49,374 nt of DNA from Weizmannia acidilactici. Lineage in GTDB: Bacteria; Bacillota; Bacilli; Bacillales; Bacillaceae_C. The notes under the pieces are model-generated. The model was not told the origin of the DNA. It searched no databases and saw only the letters and a list, made by a program, of their open reading frames with translations. Of the stretch, positions 24,689 to 33,996 are shown piece by piece. The DNA is taken from NCBI RefSeq assembly GCF_008974225.1, contig NZ_BKZR01000024.1:1-49374 (forward strand). The letters run 5' to 3'. Each line of letters opens with the position of its first letter. The first letter of the stretch is position 1. Both the position numbers and the translations under genes were made by a program.

Positions 24689-25567
24689 TTAAAACCGGAA
24701 TTGGCTTAAAAATTCAAGAAATTGCCTTTCTTTCCTGTGCTCGTATTTTAAAACCGCATACGTCCTCGCAACCGGCATTTGCAAGAACGGGCACGGCACC
24801 GATAACAGCCGGCCTTCCGCCAGTTCCCTGCGCACGGTGGATTCCGGCAAGAAAGAAACCCCAAGCCCTTCGATAATAAACCTTCTTGTGACATGTACCT
24901 GGGATACAAGCATCGTGCGCAGCAAAGGAAATTCCGCGCGCAATGTCCTGAGCATGCCTTCCCAATATTCAGGATGGTTATGCGTAAATAATGTATTGTT
25001 TCTTAGCACATCGCGGGCGTCAAGCGGAGGCGCGGATTCGCTGTCTGCCCCGTCATGCGGCACGACAAGCAGAACCGGATCTTCATACAGCGGCCTGCAT
25101 TTTAGTTCCGAGTGCTTGACCTCCAAGCGCGACAACCCCAAATCCACTTCGCCTGAAAGCACTGCGTCCGCAATATAGGTTGATTCCAGCACTTTGATGG
25201 ATATATCGATTTCCGGATGGATGGTCATAAATTTTTTTAAAACGAACGGCATGATCGATTCCCCGATCAATGGGGACATTGCCAGCGCCAGCTTTTGCGA
25301 ATAGCCCTGCCGGTACTGTTCCATATCTTCCAGGCCGTTTTCATATACTTGCAGCAAGCGCTTGGCAACCGGCAAAAACGTCCTTCCTTCTTCAGTTAAA
25401 AGCACTTTCCTGCCTTCCCTTTGGAACAAGGGACTACCAATCTCCTCTTCCAGCAGTTTCATATGGACGCTTACAGTCGGTTGTGAAATATAGAGGGCTT
25501 CTGCCGTCTTCCGGAAATTTTCATATTTTGCCGCTGTGATAAATGTATGTAGCCATTTAAAATCCAT
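24689..25567 (-). CDS. citR: LysR-type regulator CitR
   Basis: A 292-residue LysR-family regulator: helix-turn-helix near residues 16-37 (NFRKTAEALYISQPTVSVHMKLLEEEI), then a periplasmic-binding-protein-like effector domain (IHPEIDISIKVLE, DLGLSRLEVKH, FIIEGLGVSFLPES). It is divergent from citA, exactly as B. subtilis CitR is from citA, which it represses. The intergenic DNA is AT-rich with several inverted repeats that could bind it. ATG at 25567 has GGGGGGAAG upstream. CitR is the likely name from gene order and similarity; a CcpC-like role is possible. Confidence 0.85.
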   Translation of the reverse strand: MDFKWLHTFITAAKYENFRKTAEALYISQPTVSVHMKLLEEEIGSPLFQREGRKVLLTEEGRTFLPVAKRLLQVYENGLEDMEQYRQGYSQKLALAMSPLIGESIMPFVLKKFMTIHPEIDISIKVLESTYIADAVLSGEVDLGLSRLEVKHSELKCRPLYEDPVLLVVPHDGADSESAPPLDARDVLRNNTLFTHNHPEYWEGMLRTLRAEFPLLRTMLVSQVHVTRRFIIEGLGVSFLPESTVRRELAEGRLLSVPCPFLQMPVARTYAVLKYEHRKERQFLEFLSQFRF

Positions 25568-25674
25568 CTTCCTCCCCCCTTGATTATCATTTTTAATTGA
25601 TTTGATTATGATTATTTAATTTTTTTAATCAATTATAACATTTATAATGATAATAACAAGAAAGGAAGATGCAT
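25568..25674. promoter_or_regulatory. citR-citA divergent control region
   Basis: AT-rich DNA with nested inverted repeats: ATTATCAT and ATGATAAT at the two ends, and ATTGAT/ATCAAT inside, as expected of a LysR-type operator. A TATAAT box at 25643-25648 lies 27 bases from the citA start; the -35 region is weak. The operator call is inference. Confidence 0.45.
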
Positions 25675-26769
25675 ATGATCAGCCCTGGTTTAAAAGGGAT
25701 CAAAGCTGCCGAAACGGCCATCAGTTTTATAGACGGCGCGCGCGGCATACTCATTTACCGCGGAAAAGAAGCGAAGGAAATCGCTGCCAGCCGTACTTTT
25801 GAAGAAGCCGCATATTTTCTTTGGAACGGCCATTTTCCCGGCCGTGAGGAGCTCGGAAATTTCTCGGAAAAATTGAAACAATACCGCCAAATCCCTTCAC
25901 ACACGGAAAAAATTTTGCATCTGCTGCCAAACGATATCGATTTCATGAGTGTGCTGCGCACCGCCGTTTCCAGTCTGGGTGCATGGCAGCCTTCTATAGA
26001 TGCGGCAATCCGGTTAACGGCTGTGCTGCCAACGATGATTGCTTATTGGCACCGGAAAATATCCGGTCTGGCCCCGATTGTTCCGAACCCTGAATACGGG
26101 CATGTCAAAAATTATTTATATATGCTTACTGGAAAAGAGCCGCCAGATGCGCATGTACGCGCGCTCGAAGCGTATATGGTTTTGACGCTTGAACACGGCA
26201 TGAACGCCTCCACGTTTTCCGCGCGTGTCACAACATCAACCGAATCGGATCTCGTTTCGGCTGTCACATCCGCAATTGGGACAATGAAAGGCCCACTCCA
26301 TGGCGGGGCGCCTTCTGAAGTCACGAAAATGCTGAATGAAATTGGCACAATAGAAAACGCCGAAAATTGGATCAGGAAAAAACTTGAAAACGGCGAAAAA
26401 ATCATGGGTTTCGGCCACAGGATTTATAAAACAAAAGATCCGCGCGCACTCGCTTTAAAAAAAATTTTACTGCAAGCCGGGCAGGATGATCCTTGGATTT
26501 CCCTTTCCCTGCATGTTGAAAAGACGGCGGTAAAATTGCTGGAACAATTCAAGCCGGGCAGGAAGCTGTATACAAATGTTGAATTTTACGCAGCAGCAAT
26601 TATGCGGTCGCTCGGCATGCCTGATGATTTATTTACCCCGACTTTCACGGCAAGCCGTGTCGTCGGCTGGACCGCCCACGCGATGGAACAGGCGCAAAAC
26701 AACACGATCTTCCGGCCGGACGCGGAATATACCGGCGAATTCCCGAAAAGTTTTGTTTATCTTGAATAG
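25675..26769 (+). CDS. citA: citrate synthase CitA
   Basis: Condenses oxaloacetate and acetyl-CoA to citrate. The 364-residue protein resembles B. subtilis minor citrate synthase CitA: GLKGIKAAETAISFIDGARGILIYRG at the start, the catalytic His in MKGPLHGGAPSEV, the His in MGFGHRIYKTKDPRA and the Asp-containing end region with NVEFYAAAIMRSLG. ATG 25675 is chosen because AAAGGAAG precedes it by six bases; ATG 25669 is too close. It is divergent from citR. No terminator was found directly after the gene. Confidence 0.92.
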   Translation: MISPGLKGIKAAETAISFIDGARGILIYRGKEAKEIAASRTFEEAAYFLWNGHFPGREELGNFSEKLKQYRQIPSHTEKILHLLPNDIDFMSVLRTAVSSLGAWQPSIDAAIRLTAVLPTMIAYWHRKISGLAPIVPNPEYGHVKNYLYMLTGKEPPDAHVRALEAYMVLTLEHGMNASTFSARVTTSTESDLVSAVTSAIGTMKGPLHGGAPSEVTKMLNEIGTIENAENWIRKKLENGEKIMGFGHRIYKTKDPRALALKKILLQAGQDDPWISLSLHVEKTAVKLLEQFKPGRKLYTNVEFYAAAIMRSLGMPDDLFTPTFTASRVVGWTAHAMEQAQNNTIFRPDAEYTGEFPKSFVYLE

Positions 26770-27020
26770 GATATATTCCAAGTGAATGGTATATTGGGAG
26801 TGAAAAAATTTTCATTAGAAATTCTGTGAAGAGTGTTGAAAAGGGCCGGGATATAAAATGAGAAACATTTCCATGACGTTGGGCAACTTTTTCTGGTTTA
26901 TAAACGGAATAATCTCAAAATGTATATTTCTCAGCAGCCATGAAAGACATTTTGCTCGGACGTTATAAACTTAAAACGTCTTTAATGGGGCGGCCTTGTC
27001 CTTGCAAACCCCGCCCGCTA

Positions 27021-27693
27021 CTAAAATTTTTTCCGCAGCCTTTCCAGGTCTTTTTTTTCGCCGACCATAAAAATGGTGTCACCGGCCTTGAAAACATAAT
27101 CAGACGGGGGCGAGACAAGCGGGACTTTTTCGCTGTCTGATGTAATCATGACGACAAGCGCATTGTATTTGCGGCGGAAATCCAGCTGTGCCAGCGTGTT
27201 TCCGATAAATTCTTCTGGCACTGCCATTTCAACTCCTGAACAATACGGCGACAGCCGGATGTACTGCAAAATGTCCGGATTCGCAATATGGTAAGCGACG
27301 CGGCGTCCCGTTTCTTCTTCCGGGTAAAATACATCGGTAGCCCCTGCCCCTTTCAATCCTCTTCCCCGCTTTTTATCATTCGCCTTGGCGTAAATCGTTT
27401 CACAACCGAGATCTTTCAAAGCAAGCACCGTTAAGATCGCGGATTCAAAATCGTCCCCCATGCTGATAACGACCGCATCGTAATTGGCCACATTCAATTC
27501 TTCAAGAAACATCGTACTCGTGACATCCACCTCCACCAAATACGCGGCGGCATCCTGCAGTTCCTCATCCTGGAGCACTTTTTCATTTTTATCCGCGCCG
27601 ACTACATCATACCCGAGCCTTGCCAGTTCCTTGAGGACGCTTGATCCAAAGCGGCCGAGCCCGAGCACGAGAAAACTTTTTTAAATTTTTCAC
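27021..27693 (-). pseudogene. KtrA/TrkA-type K+ channel regulatory subunit, possible frameshift at start
   Basis: RCK/TrkA-N plus TrkA-C protein: GLGRFGSSVLKELARLGYDVVGADKNE (NAD/ATP-binding Rossmann motif), VVISMGDDFESAILTVLALKDLG, then the C-terminal TrkA-C domain. A long frame starts only at a GTG (27668) inside the first beta strand and has no ribosome binding site. GTG at 27693 has GGGGTGAG in front and opens MKNLK in another frame; an indel in the A6 run at 27677-27682 would join it to KSFLVLGLG. So the gene is either a one-base frameshift pseudogene or the base count is wrong. It follows the KtrB-like gene on the same strand. Confidence 0.65.
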
Positions 27694-27735
27694 ACACTCA
27701 CCCCTAACCAATTAAAATCGATTCTTTTGTATATA

Positions 27736-29000
27736 TCATCGTTGATTTTTATTTTCCAAAAATGTATAAATCAAAATGATCACCCCGAGCCGGCCGACCA
27801 GCATCAGACAAGAGAGCCACAGTTTTCCGAATACCGTCAGCCCGGCCGTGATCCCCAAAGAAATCCGCATGTCGTTAACGCCGACATTGTCTCAAAAGCG
27901 AGCGCAAAAGGCGGCGCTTTTTCTGTAAAAGACAACACAAAAAATGAAGTAAAAAAGATAAAGAGGAAGGAAAAGAAAACGAGAAATGCTTTATTTACAT
28001 CTTCCGTAAACAATGTACGTCTAAACATATGTGCGTTGTTCGAACCGCGGATGGTGAACCAAAGTTTTGCCAGGATCACCGCAAATGTAGTTGTCCGGAT
28101 GCCACCTGCGCAGCTGCTTGGTGATCCGCCGATAAACATGAGCACCATCATGAATAAGAGCGACGGGAAAGAAAACAGATGCAAATCGAGCGAAGCAAGT
28201 CCCCCACTTCTTGGCGCGGCGCTGAAAAACAGGGACTGGACGATTCTTTCTTTCCATGAAAATCCTGGCATATTGATAAAGTCTGCCAGAAAGAAAAAGA
28301 GAAAGCCGGCGGCAAGCAAAACGAGATGCATCAAAACATTTACTTTAAAATAAAGGCTTTTCTTTTTCCTTCGTGAATGCAAAAGTTCCATCACGACCGC
28401 AAAGCCGAGGACGCCGAGTATGATCATACAGCTTAACACAAATAAAACAAACGGCTTCCCTTTAAAATCATCAAGACCATTGCCGAAAATCTCAAATCCG
28501 GCATTCGTAAATGTGGAAACCGAGAGAAAAAAAGCGGCAAAAGCACTGCTGCCATTCTCCAGTGCTGACGGCAGGATCAACAAAAATCCTGCCGTCTTCA
28601 CCGCAATAGTATATGTAACAATAAAGGACATCAATTTCGAAATCGAGCGGCTACTGTTTTGGTTCTGGTCAAAAATCATCAGCGTTTGCGACGGAACGGG
28701 TGCATTGGTCCGGAGCAAAATTAAAAGCGCCCCGACTAATGCCATAATGCTGATCCCGCCGAATTCCATCTGGATGAGCAAAATGAGTTTTCCTGCCAAT
28801 GTAAGTGTGTTTGCGACCGTAAAAGTCGTCAGCCCTGTCGCACTGATGGAGCTAGCAGACAGAAAAAAGGCGTCAACGAAACCGAGCGGCTGTTTGTGCG
28901 AAATAGGCAGGACATAGAGGAGCGAAAAGAAAAATGTGCTCAAAATATAGATGAAAAAAATCATTTTAAAAGCCGCCGGACGGAACTGAAACTTGGACAT
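27736..29000 (-). pseudogene. KtrB/TrkH-type K+ transporter, frameshift near the C-terminus
   Basis: Potassium-transporter membrane subunit with the four filter segments ASSISATGLTTF, STFTNAGFEIFG, PSSCAGGIRTTT and TCGF(S)LGIT. A base is missing near 27871 after TCGF; the long frame there ends early in WGSRPG, whereas the next frame continues AGLTVFGKLWLSCLMLVGRLGVIILIYTFLE to the stop at 27736-27738. I chose ATG 29000 (MSKFQFRPA) with AAGGGAG upstream. Loss of the fourth P-loop and last helix would kill transport, unless the indel is a read error. It is the first gene of the ktrB-ktrA pair. Confidence 0.77.
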
Positions 29001-29072
29001 GGCAAAATTCTCCCTTGTGATTGAAATGCCCAATCTTCCTATTTCATTATATCTAAAAAAAAATGGGCCGAA

Positions 29073-29110
29073 AAAGCAGGCCGATCCGTTGCCGGAAAGG
29101 CCCGCTTTTT
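29073..29110 (-). terminator. terminator of rarD
   Basis: On the minus strand AAAGCGGGCC pairs with GGCCTGCTTT around about 16 bases, followed by T-rich sequence; it begins in the rarD stop region. Confidence 0.75.
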
Positions 29111-30020
29111 AAGCGATTTCCTCCAAATGGAATTTTTTCTTCGGTATGATTCCCGAAATGGAAAATACGATCAGTGCCAGCCAAACAAAAGAGAATGACA
29201 AAAGCTGCACATGCGTAAATGGTTCTTTGAAAAGGGCAATGCCCAAAATGAGCGTCATTGTCGGGGTTAAATATTGGAAAAAGCCAATCATCGTCAGCGA
29301 AATTCTCCTCGCCCCCTGCGCAAAACAAATCAGCGGCACAGCCGTCACGATCCCGGTACCGATCAAAAGCGCGGTCGTCATCGGAGAAACCGTTGCGAAA
29401 GAAGCTGCCCCTTTTACTTGAATGATCGTTAAATAAATGAGCGCAACCGGCATGACAAAGAATGTTTCATATGTCAGGCCGAGGAACGCATCGATATCTA
29501 CTTTCTTTTTCACAAGGCCGTAAAACCCGAATGTGAGCGCAAGGCCGATCGCAATCCACGGAATATGCCCGTAGCTGAACGTCTGGATGCCCACCCCGCA
29601 TGCTGCAAGCAGAAAAGCAATGAGCTGCCAGCGGTTCAACTTCTCCCTTAAAAAAATGATCCCGAGCAGGATGCTGACGAGCGGATTGATGTAATACCCC
29701 ATGCTTGTTTCAATGACATGGCCGTGGTTGACCGCCCATATGTAAATAAACCAGTTTGCGCTGACGAGCACAGACGCCAGAAGCAATAAAAGCGGCGTGC
29801 GAGGATGGTAGATGCCGTCCATGATACTGGACTTCAAATCTGCCATTTTCCTTAAAAAGAATAAAAGTACAATCATAAAAATAAAAGACCAAAAAATGCG
29901 GTGCGCCAAAATTTCAATGGCCGGCACCTGTTCAATCGGCTTCCAGTACAGTGGAAAAAGCCCCCACAAAAAATAAGCGAAAAATGCGTAAAACATTCCG
30001 CTTTTCTGATTATTTCTCAT
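29109..30020 (-). CDS. rarD: RarD/EamA-family transporter
   Basis: A 303-residue membrane protein with ten predicted helices and the drug/metabolite-transporter repeat; RarD features are GMFYAFFAYFLWGLFPLYWK at the start, ILAHRIFWSFIF, WFIYIWAVNHGHVIETSMGYYINPL and the C-terminal GFFQYLTPTMTLILGI. The family name comes from a chloramphenicol-sensitivity phenotype; the natural substrate is not established. ATG 30020 has GAGGAAAC upstream; the frame extends 15 codons further without a site. It is a lone gene with its terminator. Confidence 0.88.
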   Translation of the reverse strand: MRNNQKSGMFYAFFAYFLWGLFPLYWKPIEQVPAIEILAHRIFWSFIFMIVLLFFLRKMADLKSSIMDGIYHPRTPLLLLLASVLVSANWFIYIWAVNHGHVIETSMGYYINPLVSILLGIIFLREKLNRWQLIAFLLAACGVGIQTFSYGHIPWIAIGLALTFGFYGLVKKKVDIDAFLGLTYETFFVMPVALIYLTIIQVKGAASFATVSPMTTALLIGTGIVTAVPLICFAQGARRISLTMIGFFQYLTPTMTLILGIALFKEPFTHVQLLSFSFVWLALIVFSISGIIPKKKFHLEEIA

Positions 30021-30282
30021 TTGTTTCCTCACTGGCTTGAGCGGCCGATGCCGGACTCGAGCCACCTCCCCCTTTCTAATGTGATATGTTTCATTATTTT
30101 ATCATTTTTTCATTTTGGGATAAAGGGAACTGCTTCTGAAATGATACGCTGGAGGCATTTCTAACAGAGATTTTTGCCTGCTTCCGCTAATCGTTCTTTT
30201 ATTTTCTACTGATTTCCGGAGATCCAACGCTGATTTTCCCAGACTCCGGCATTTATGACCTGAAAAATTTGCTATAATGATA

Positions 30283-30304
30283 ATTGTGTTATTTACGACA
30301 CAAT
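30283..30304 (+). promoter_or_regulatory. inverted-repeat operator over the yedE-tusA promoter
   Basis: ATTGTGT and ACACAAT are perfect 7-bp arms separated by eight bases, right after a TATAAT -10 box (30273-30278). A repressor bound here would cover the transcription start. It is not a standard FNR (TTGAT-N4-ATCAA) or CymR site as I know them. Confidence 0.5.
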
Positions 30305-30330
30305 AAAATTTAAGAGAGGAGGCCGTAATT

Positions 30331-31569
30331 TTGATCATTGCTTTATTGCAAAAAGTCCACAATAAATGTTTTAACCGATTTTGGAATCCATTTATTGTCT
30401 TACTTTTGGCCGGCGTTTTTGCCGCTTTTTATTTTGGGCTGACCGGAACACTCTGGGCCGTTACCGGAGAGTTTACACGCTGGGGAGGCAATTTGCTGCA
30501 GCTTTTTGACGTGGATACTTCCGATTGGGCATATTTCAAGGAAATTAAACTCATCGGGGAGCCGGTTGACCGGACGGATGGCTGGCTTGTCATGGGAATG
30601 CTGCTCGGCAGTTTATTCAGCGCACTCATCAGCAAAAATTTTAAATGGAAATTTCCCCGCCAGAAACGCCGCTGGGTATGGGGATTTATCGGTGGCGTTA
30701 TTGCCGGGTTTGGAACGCGCCTGGCGATGGGATGTAATCTGGCCGCATTCTTTACAGGGCTGCCGCAGTTTTCGCTCCACGCTTGGTTCTTTATTGCCGG
30801 GACTGCGATCGGAACGTATTTTGGTGTCAAACTCGCGGTTTTGCCGGTCTTTAAAGGAAAACCAAAATTAGAGTTTGGCCTCCGCCCTGCAAAAACGGCT
30901 TCCCCGTCCGCGCAAAAACAAAACAAGCAGCTTTATGCCGCGTTCGTCGTGTTGATCATCATCATCCTGATTGCGGCCTACTATATTTCTGCCGGAAAAG
31001 CCATGCTCGGGATGGCTGCGCTGTTCGGGGCGGTTTTCGGGATGCTGATACAGCGCGGGCAAATTTGCTTTACTTCCGGGCTCAGGGATTTATGGCTTAC
31101 AGGCCGGGGTACGCTCGGAAAAGCGATCATTGCCGGCATGGCGGTACAGACCGTAGGAACGGCCATTTTTATTTTCAAAGGCATCGCGCCTGTCGTCCAC
31201 TGGGCAAGCCCGGGGGCGTTTATCGGCGGCATTCTGTTCGGCGTAGGGATTGTGATTGCGGGCGGATGTGAAACGGGATGGATGTACCGGATTACAGAGG
31301 GCCAGGTGCAATTTATTGCCGTCGGCGCAGGAAATGTGGCAGGCGCGACCCTTTTGGCTTACGGCTGGGACCATTGGGGCGTATTCGATGTATTTGTAAA
31401 AGGATGGCCGGAAGTGAACCTCGTTTCCTCGCTCGGATGGGGCGGGGCATTGCTTAGCACCGGCGCATTCCTGGTTGTACTTTATTTACTTATCATTTGG
31501 AGGGAAAATTGGTACACGAGAAAAATTGCTGTGAAAAGCACATTGCCTTCCAAAAAGACAACAGCATAA
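30331..31569 (+). CDS. YeeE/YedE-family sulfur-compound transporter
   Basis: A 412-residue membrane protein with about ten helices and duplicated halves. Each half has conserved Cys motifs (AMGCNLAAFF near residue 133, QRGQICFTSG near 241 and AGGCETGWM near 310), which in thiosulfate transporter TsuA relay the substrate. The next gene encodes a TusA-like protein, and the YedE-TusA pairing supports uptake of thiosulfate or another reduced sulfur compound and its hand-over to TusA. TTG start after GAGGAGG. Its promoter carries a palindromic operator. Confidence 0.85.
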   Translation: MIIALLQKVHNKCFNRFWNPFIVLLLAGVFAAFYFGLTGTLWAVTGEFTRWGGNLLQLFDVDTSDWAYFKEIKLIGEPVDRTDGWLVMGMLLGSLFSALISKNFKWKFPRQKRRWVWGFIGGVIAGFGTRLAMGCNLAAFFTGLPQFSLHAWFFIAGTAIGTYFGVKLAVLPVFKGKPKLEFGLRPAKTASPSAQKQNKQLYAAFVVLIIIILIAAYYISAGKAMLGMAALFGAVFGMLIQRGQICFTSGLRDLWLTGRGTLGKAIIAGMAVQTVGTAIFIFKGIAPVVHWASPGAFIGGILFGVGIVIAGGCETGWMYRITEGQVQFIAVGAGNVAGATLLAYGWDHWGVFDVFVKGWPEVNLVSSLGWGGALLSTGAFLVVLYLLIIWRENWYTRKIAVKSTLPSKKTTA

Positions 31570-31589
31570 TCTAAAGGAGGTAAATGAAG

Positions 31590-31832
31590 ATGGCTGAAAA
31601 CTTCGTTGTGGACGCGACACTTGATGTCCGCGGGGAATCATGCCCTTATCCTGAACTTTACACGCTTGAGGCAATCGAAAAATTGGAAGACGGCAAAATA
31701 TTGGAAGTCATCGCCGATTGCCCACAATCATTCATCAATGTGCCGGCTTCATGTAAACGGCACGGGCATCATGTACTGTCGACTGTCAAAGACGGTACGA
31801 CATTATATTATTACATCCAGGTTTGTAAATAA
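31590..31832 (+). CDS. TusA-like sulfur carrier protein
   Basis: An 80-residue SirA/TusA/YedF-fold protein. The sulfur-carrying Cys is in the motif GESCPYPEL (CPxP, about residues 17-20), followed by KLEDGKILEVIADCPQS, a second Cys, and a third at SCKRHGH. ATG 31590 lies nine bases after AAGGAGG; ATG 31584 would be too close. The gene is 20 bases behind the YedE-type transporter, so they form one operon. It likely accepts sulfur from the transporter or a sulfurtransferase for delivery to tRNA thiolation or other targets; the acceptor is unknown here. Confidence 0.85.
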   Translation: MAENFVVDATLDVRGESCPYPELYTLEAIEKLEDGKILEVIADCPQSFINVPASCKRHGHHVLSTVKDGTTLYYYIQVCK

Positions 31833-31836
31833 GTAT

Positions 31837-31862
31837 AGGGCTGACCCCAAATGGCCAGCCCT
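31837..31862 (+). terminator. terminator between tusA and the his operon
   Basis: AGGGCTG (31837-31843) pairs with CAGCCCT (31856-31862), followed by TTTT. It ends the yedE-tusA transcript and perhaps also stops his transcripts arriving from the right. Confidence 0.77.
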
Positions 31863-31881
31863 TTTTCTGCCGGATTATAAC

Positions 31882-32544
31882 TCACCACTTCTCAATTTTT
31901 TTCCGGTCGCCTTTGCTGTTGCCTTTTTTCGCCGACCTTTTCCACAATTCCGCTTCGACTTCAGACAGTTTTACATTTTGGTTGGAAAGCAGGACAAAAG
32001 TATGGAACAGCAAATCCGCCGTTTCGTAAACGAGTTCTTCTTTGCTGTTATTTTTCGCTGCGATGATGACTTCGCCCGCTTCTTCGATAAATTTTTTCGC
32101 GATCTTATCAATGCCTTTATCAAACAGGTAATTCGTATAGGAATTCTCGACCGGTTCAGTTTTACGGCTTTCGATTTCCTCTGTTAATACATCAAAAATT
32201 CTCCGGCTTGAAAAATCTCCCTCAACCACTTCCCCGTTCCCGCCAATGGCCCTGTAAAAACAAGTCCTTTCCCCAGTATGGCAGGCCGGGCCTTCCGGGT
32301 CTACGCGGATCAAAAGCGTGTCAGCGTCGCAGTCGACCTGGATCGATTTCACTTTTTGCGTATTGCCGCTCGTTTCGCCTTTATGCCAGAGCGTTTCGCG
32401 GGAGCGGGAATAAAACCATGTTTCTTTTGTTTCAAGCGTCTTTTCGTACGCTTCTTCATTCATATACGCGAGCATGAGTACATCGCCTGTTTTGTCGTCC
32501 ACCACAATTGCCGGGATCAGCCCTTTTGAAAAATCAAGCTTCAC
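31882..32544 (-). CDS. hisI: bifunctional phosphoribosyl-AMP cyclohydrolase / phosphoribosyl-ATP pyrophosphatase
   Basis: Fused HisI-HisE (220 residues), carrying out the second and third steps of histidine synthesis. The HisI part has LMLAYMNEEAYEKTLETKETWFYSRSRETLWHKGETSGN and the Zn/Mg residues in VDCDADTLL with HTGERTCFY; the HisE part (about 110-220) is a helical MazG-like domain, KIAKKFIEEAGEVIIAAKNN. GTG start after GAAGGGGTGA, overlapping hisF by eleven bases. Last gene of the operon. Confidence 0.93.
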   Translation of the reverse strand: MKLDFSKGLIPAIVVDDKTGDVLMLAYMNEEAYEKTLETKETWFYSRSRETLWHKGETSGNTQKVKSIQVDCDADTLLIRVDPEGPACHTGERTCFYRAIGGNGEVVEGDFSSRRIFDVLTEEIESRKTEPVENSYTNYLFDKGIDKIAKKFIEEAGEVIIAAKNNSKEELVYETADLLFHTFVLLSNQNVKLSEVEAELWKRSAKKGNSKGDRKKIEKW

Positions 32545-33295
32545 GAATATTCACCCCTTCTTTGCTGCAGCAGCCCTTTACTTCTTTGATGGTATACGTG
32601 CCTTCGTGAAAAATGGAAGCGGCAAGGGCCGCAGAGGCATTCGTTTCTTGAAATACTTTCAGGAAATGTTCCGGATTGCCACAGCCGCCGGATGCGATCA
32701 CCGGAATCTTAATGGCCTCCACAACCGCTTTTGTCAGCGGCAGGTCAAATCCGTCTTTGACCCCGTCCGTATCGACGCTCGTGAGAAGGATTTCCCCAGC
32801 ACCGAGCCGTTCGGCTTCCTTCGCCCATTCAATGGCGTCAATGCCTGTATCAATGCGGCCGCCGTTTACGATCACATGCCATTTTCCTTCGGCGACCTTT
32901 TTCGCATCAATTGCGACAACAACGCATTGCGCCCCGAACCGTTCTGACGACTTGCGGATCAGTTCCGGGTTCCGGACCGCCGCCGAATTCATCGACACTT
33001 TATCGGCACCGGCTTTTAACAGACGGGTGACATCGTCAATCGTACGCACGCCGCCGCCGACCGTAAACGGGATGAACACATTTTCCGCCGTCCTTTTTAC
33101 CATGTTGACAACCGTATCACGCTGTTCATGGGTGGCGGTAATATCGAGGAAAATCAGTTCATCGGCGCCGCTTTCCGAATAAAACTTCGCAAGCTCAACC
33201 GGATCGCCCACGTTGCGGAGCCCGACAAAATTTGTGCCTTTTACAACCTGCCCGTCTTTGACATCAAGGCATGGGATAATCCGTTTTGCGATCAT
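32534..33295 (-). CDS. hisF: imidazole glycerol phosphate synthase cyclase subunit
   Basis: A 253-residue (beta/alpha)8 barrel. IPCLDVKDGQVVKGTNF at the start holds catalytic Asp11; the other catalytic Asp is in TDVDTDGVKDG-like TSVDTDGVKDG. Ammonia produced by HisH travels through the barrel. The start ATG overlaps the hisA stop (ATGA). Typical length; complete. Confidence 0.95.
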   Translation of the reverse strand: MIAKRIIPCLDVKDGQVVKGTNFVGLRNVGDPVELAKFYSESGADELIFLDITATHEQRDTVVNMVKRTAENVFIPFTVGGGVRTIDDVTRLLKAGADKVSMNSAAVRNPELIRKSSERFGAQCVVVAIDAKKVAEGKWHVIVNGGRIDTGIDAIEWAKEAERLGAGEILLTSVDTDGVKDGFDLPLTKAVVEAIKIPVIASGGCGNPEHFLKVFQETNASAALAASIFHEGTYTIKEVKGCCSKEGVNIREA

Positions 33296-33996
33296 TTTTC
33301 CGCCCCCTTCAGCCGGATTTTACCTTCATAAATCGCTTTGCCGACAATCCCTTCTTGAATGCCGATTGCGCTTAAATTTTTCACGTCTTCTTCGCTCGTA
33401 ATGCCGCCGGATGCGATAATGTCGCAGCTGACCGCATCGAGCAGTGATTTTAACGCTTCGAGGTTCGGGCCTTTCATCGTGCCGTCCCTTGATATATCGG
33501 TAAACACGATGCGTTGGACACCGAGCGATTCCATTTCTTTCGCAAAATCGATTGCATCCATCTCCGTAACCGACAGCCAGCCGTGGGTTGCCACTTTGCC
33601 GTTTTTCGCATCAATGCCGGCAACGATTTTTTCCGGGAATTCCTTCACTGCCGCTTTTAAAAATTCCGGATTTTCAATGGCGGCGGTGCCGAGCACGATC
33701 CGGTCCGCACCGATCTCCGCATATTTGCGCACCGTATCCAGATCGCGGATGCCACCGCCGACTTCAATCGGCACAGAAGATGCTTTGCATAATGTTTCAA
33801 TCAATTCAAGCTGCGCCGGCCTCCCGGTTCTGGCACCATCAAGGTCCACGACATGGACCAATTCCGCGCCGTCAGCAATGAACCGTTTGAGTTGGGTTAC
33901 AGGATCAGGCGCAACTTCTGTTGTCTTTGCGAAATCGCCCTGGTAAAGCCGCACGCATTTTCCGTCAATTAAATCAATAGCAGGAATGATTCTCAT
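33292..33996 (-). CDS. hisA: ProFAR isomerase
   Basis: A 234-residue barrel with IPAIDLIDGKCVRLYQGDF (catalytic Asp8 region), VGGGIRDLDTVRKY, and TDISRDGTMKGPN holding the second catalytic Asp. It performs the Amadori rearrangement of ProFAR. Overlaps hisH by four bases. Confidence 0.95.
   Translation of the reverse strand: MRIIPAIDLIDGKCVRLYQGDFAKTTEVAPDPVTQLKRFIADGAELVHVVDLDGARTGRPAQLELIETLCKASSVPIEVGGGIRDLDTVRKYAEIGADRIVLGTAAIENPEFLKAAVKEFPEKIVAGIDAKNGKVATHGWLSVTEMDAIDFAKEMESLGVQRIVFTDISRDGTMKGPNLEALKSLLDAVSCDIIASGGITSEEDVKNLSAIGIQEGIVGKAIYEGKIRLKGAEK

Noticed and set aside
26770..27020. Short frame near 26858 (MRNISMTLGNFFWF...)
   Set aside because: 36 codons, poor ribosome binding site, no family; region between citA and the KtrA-like gene seems noncoding, perhaps with a weak terminator near 26983-27020.
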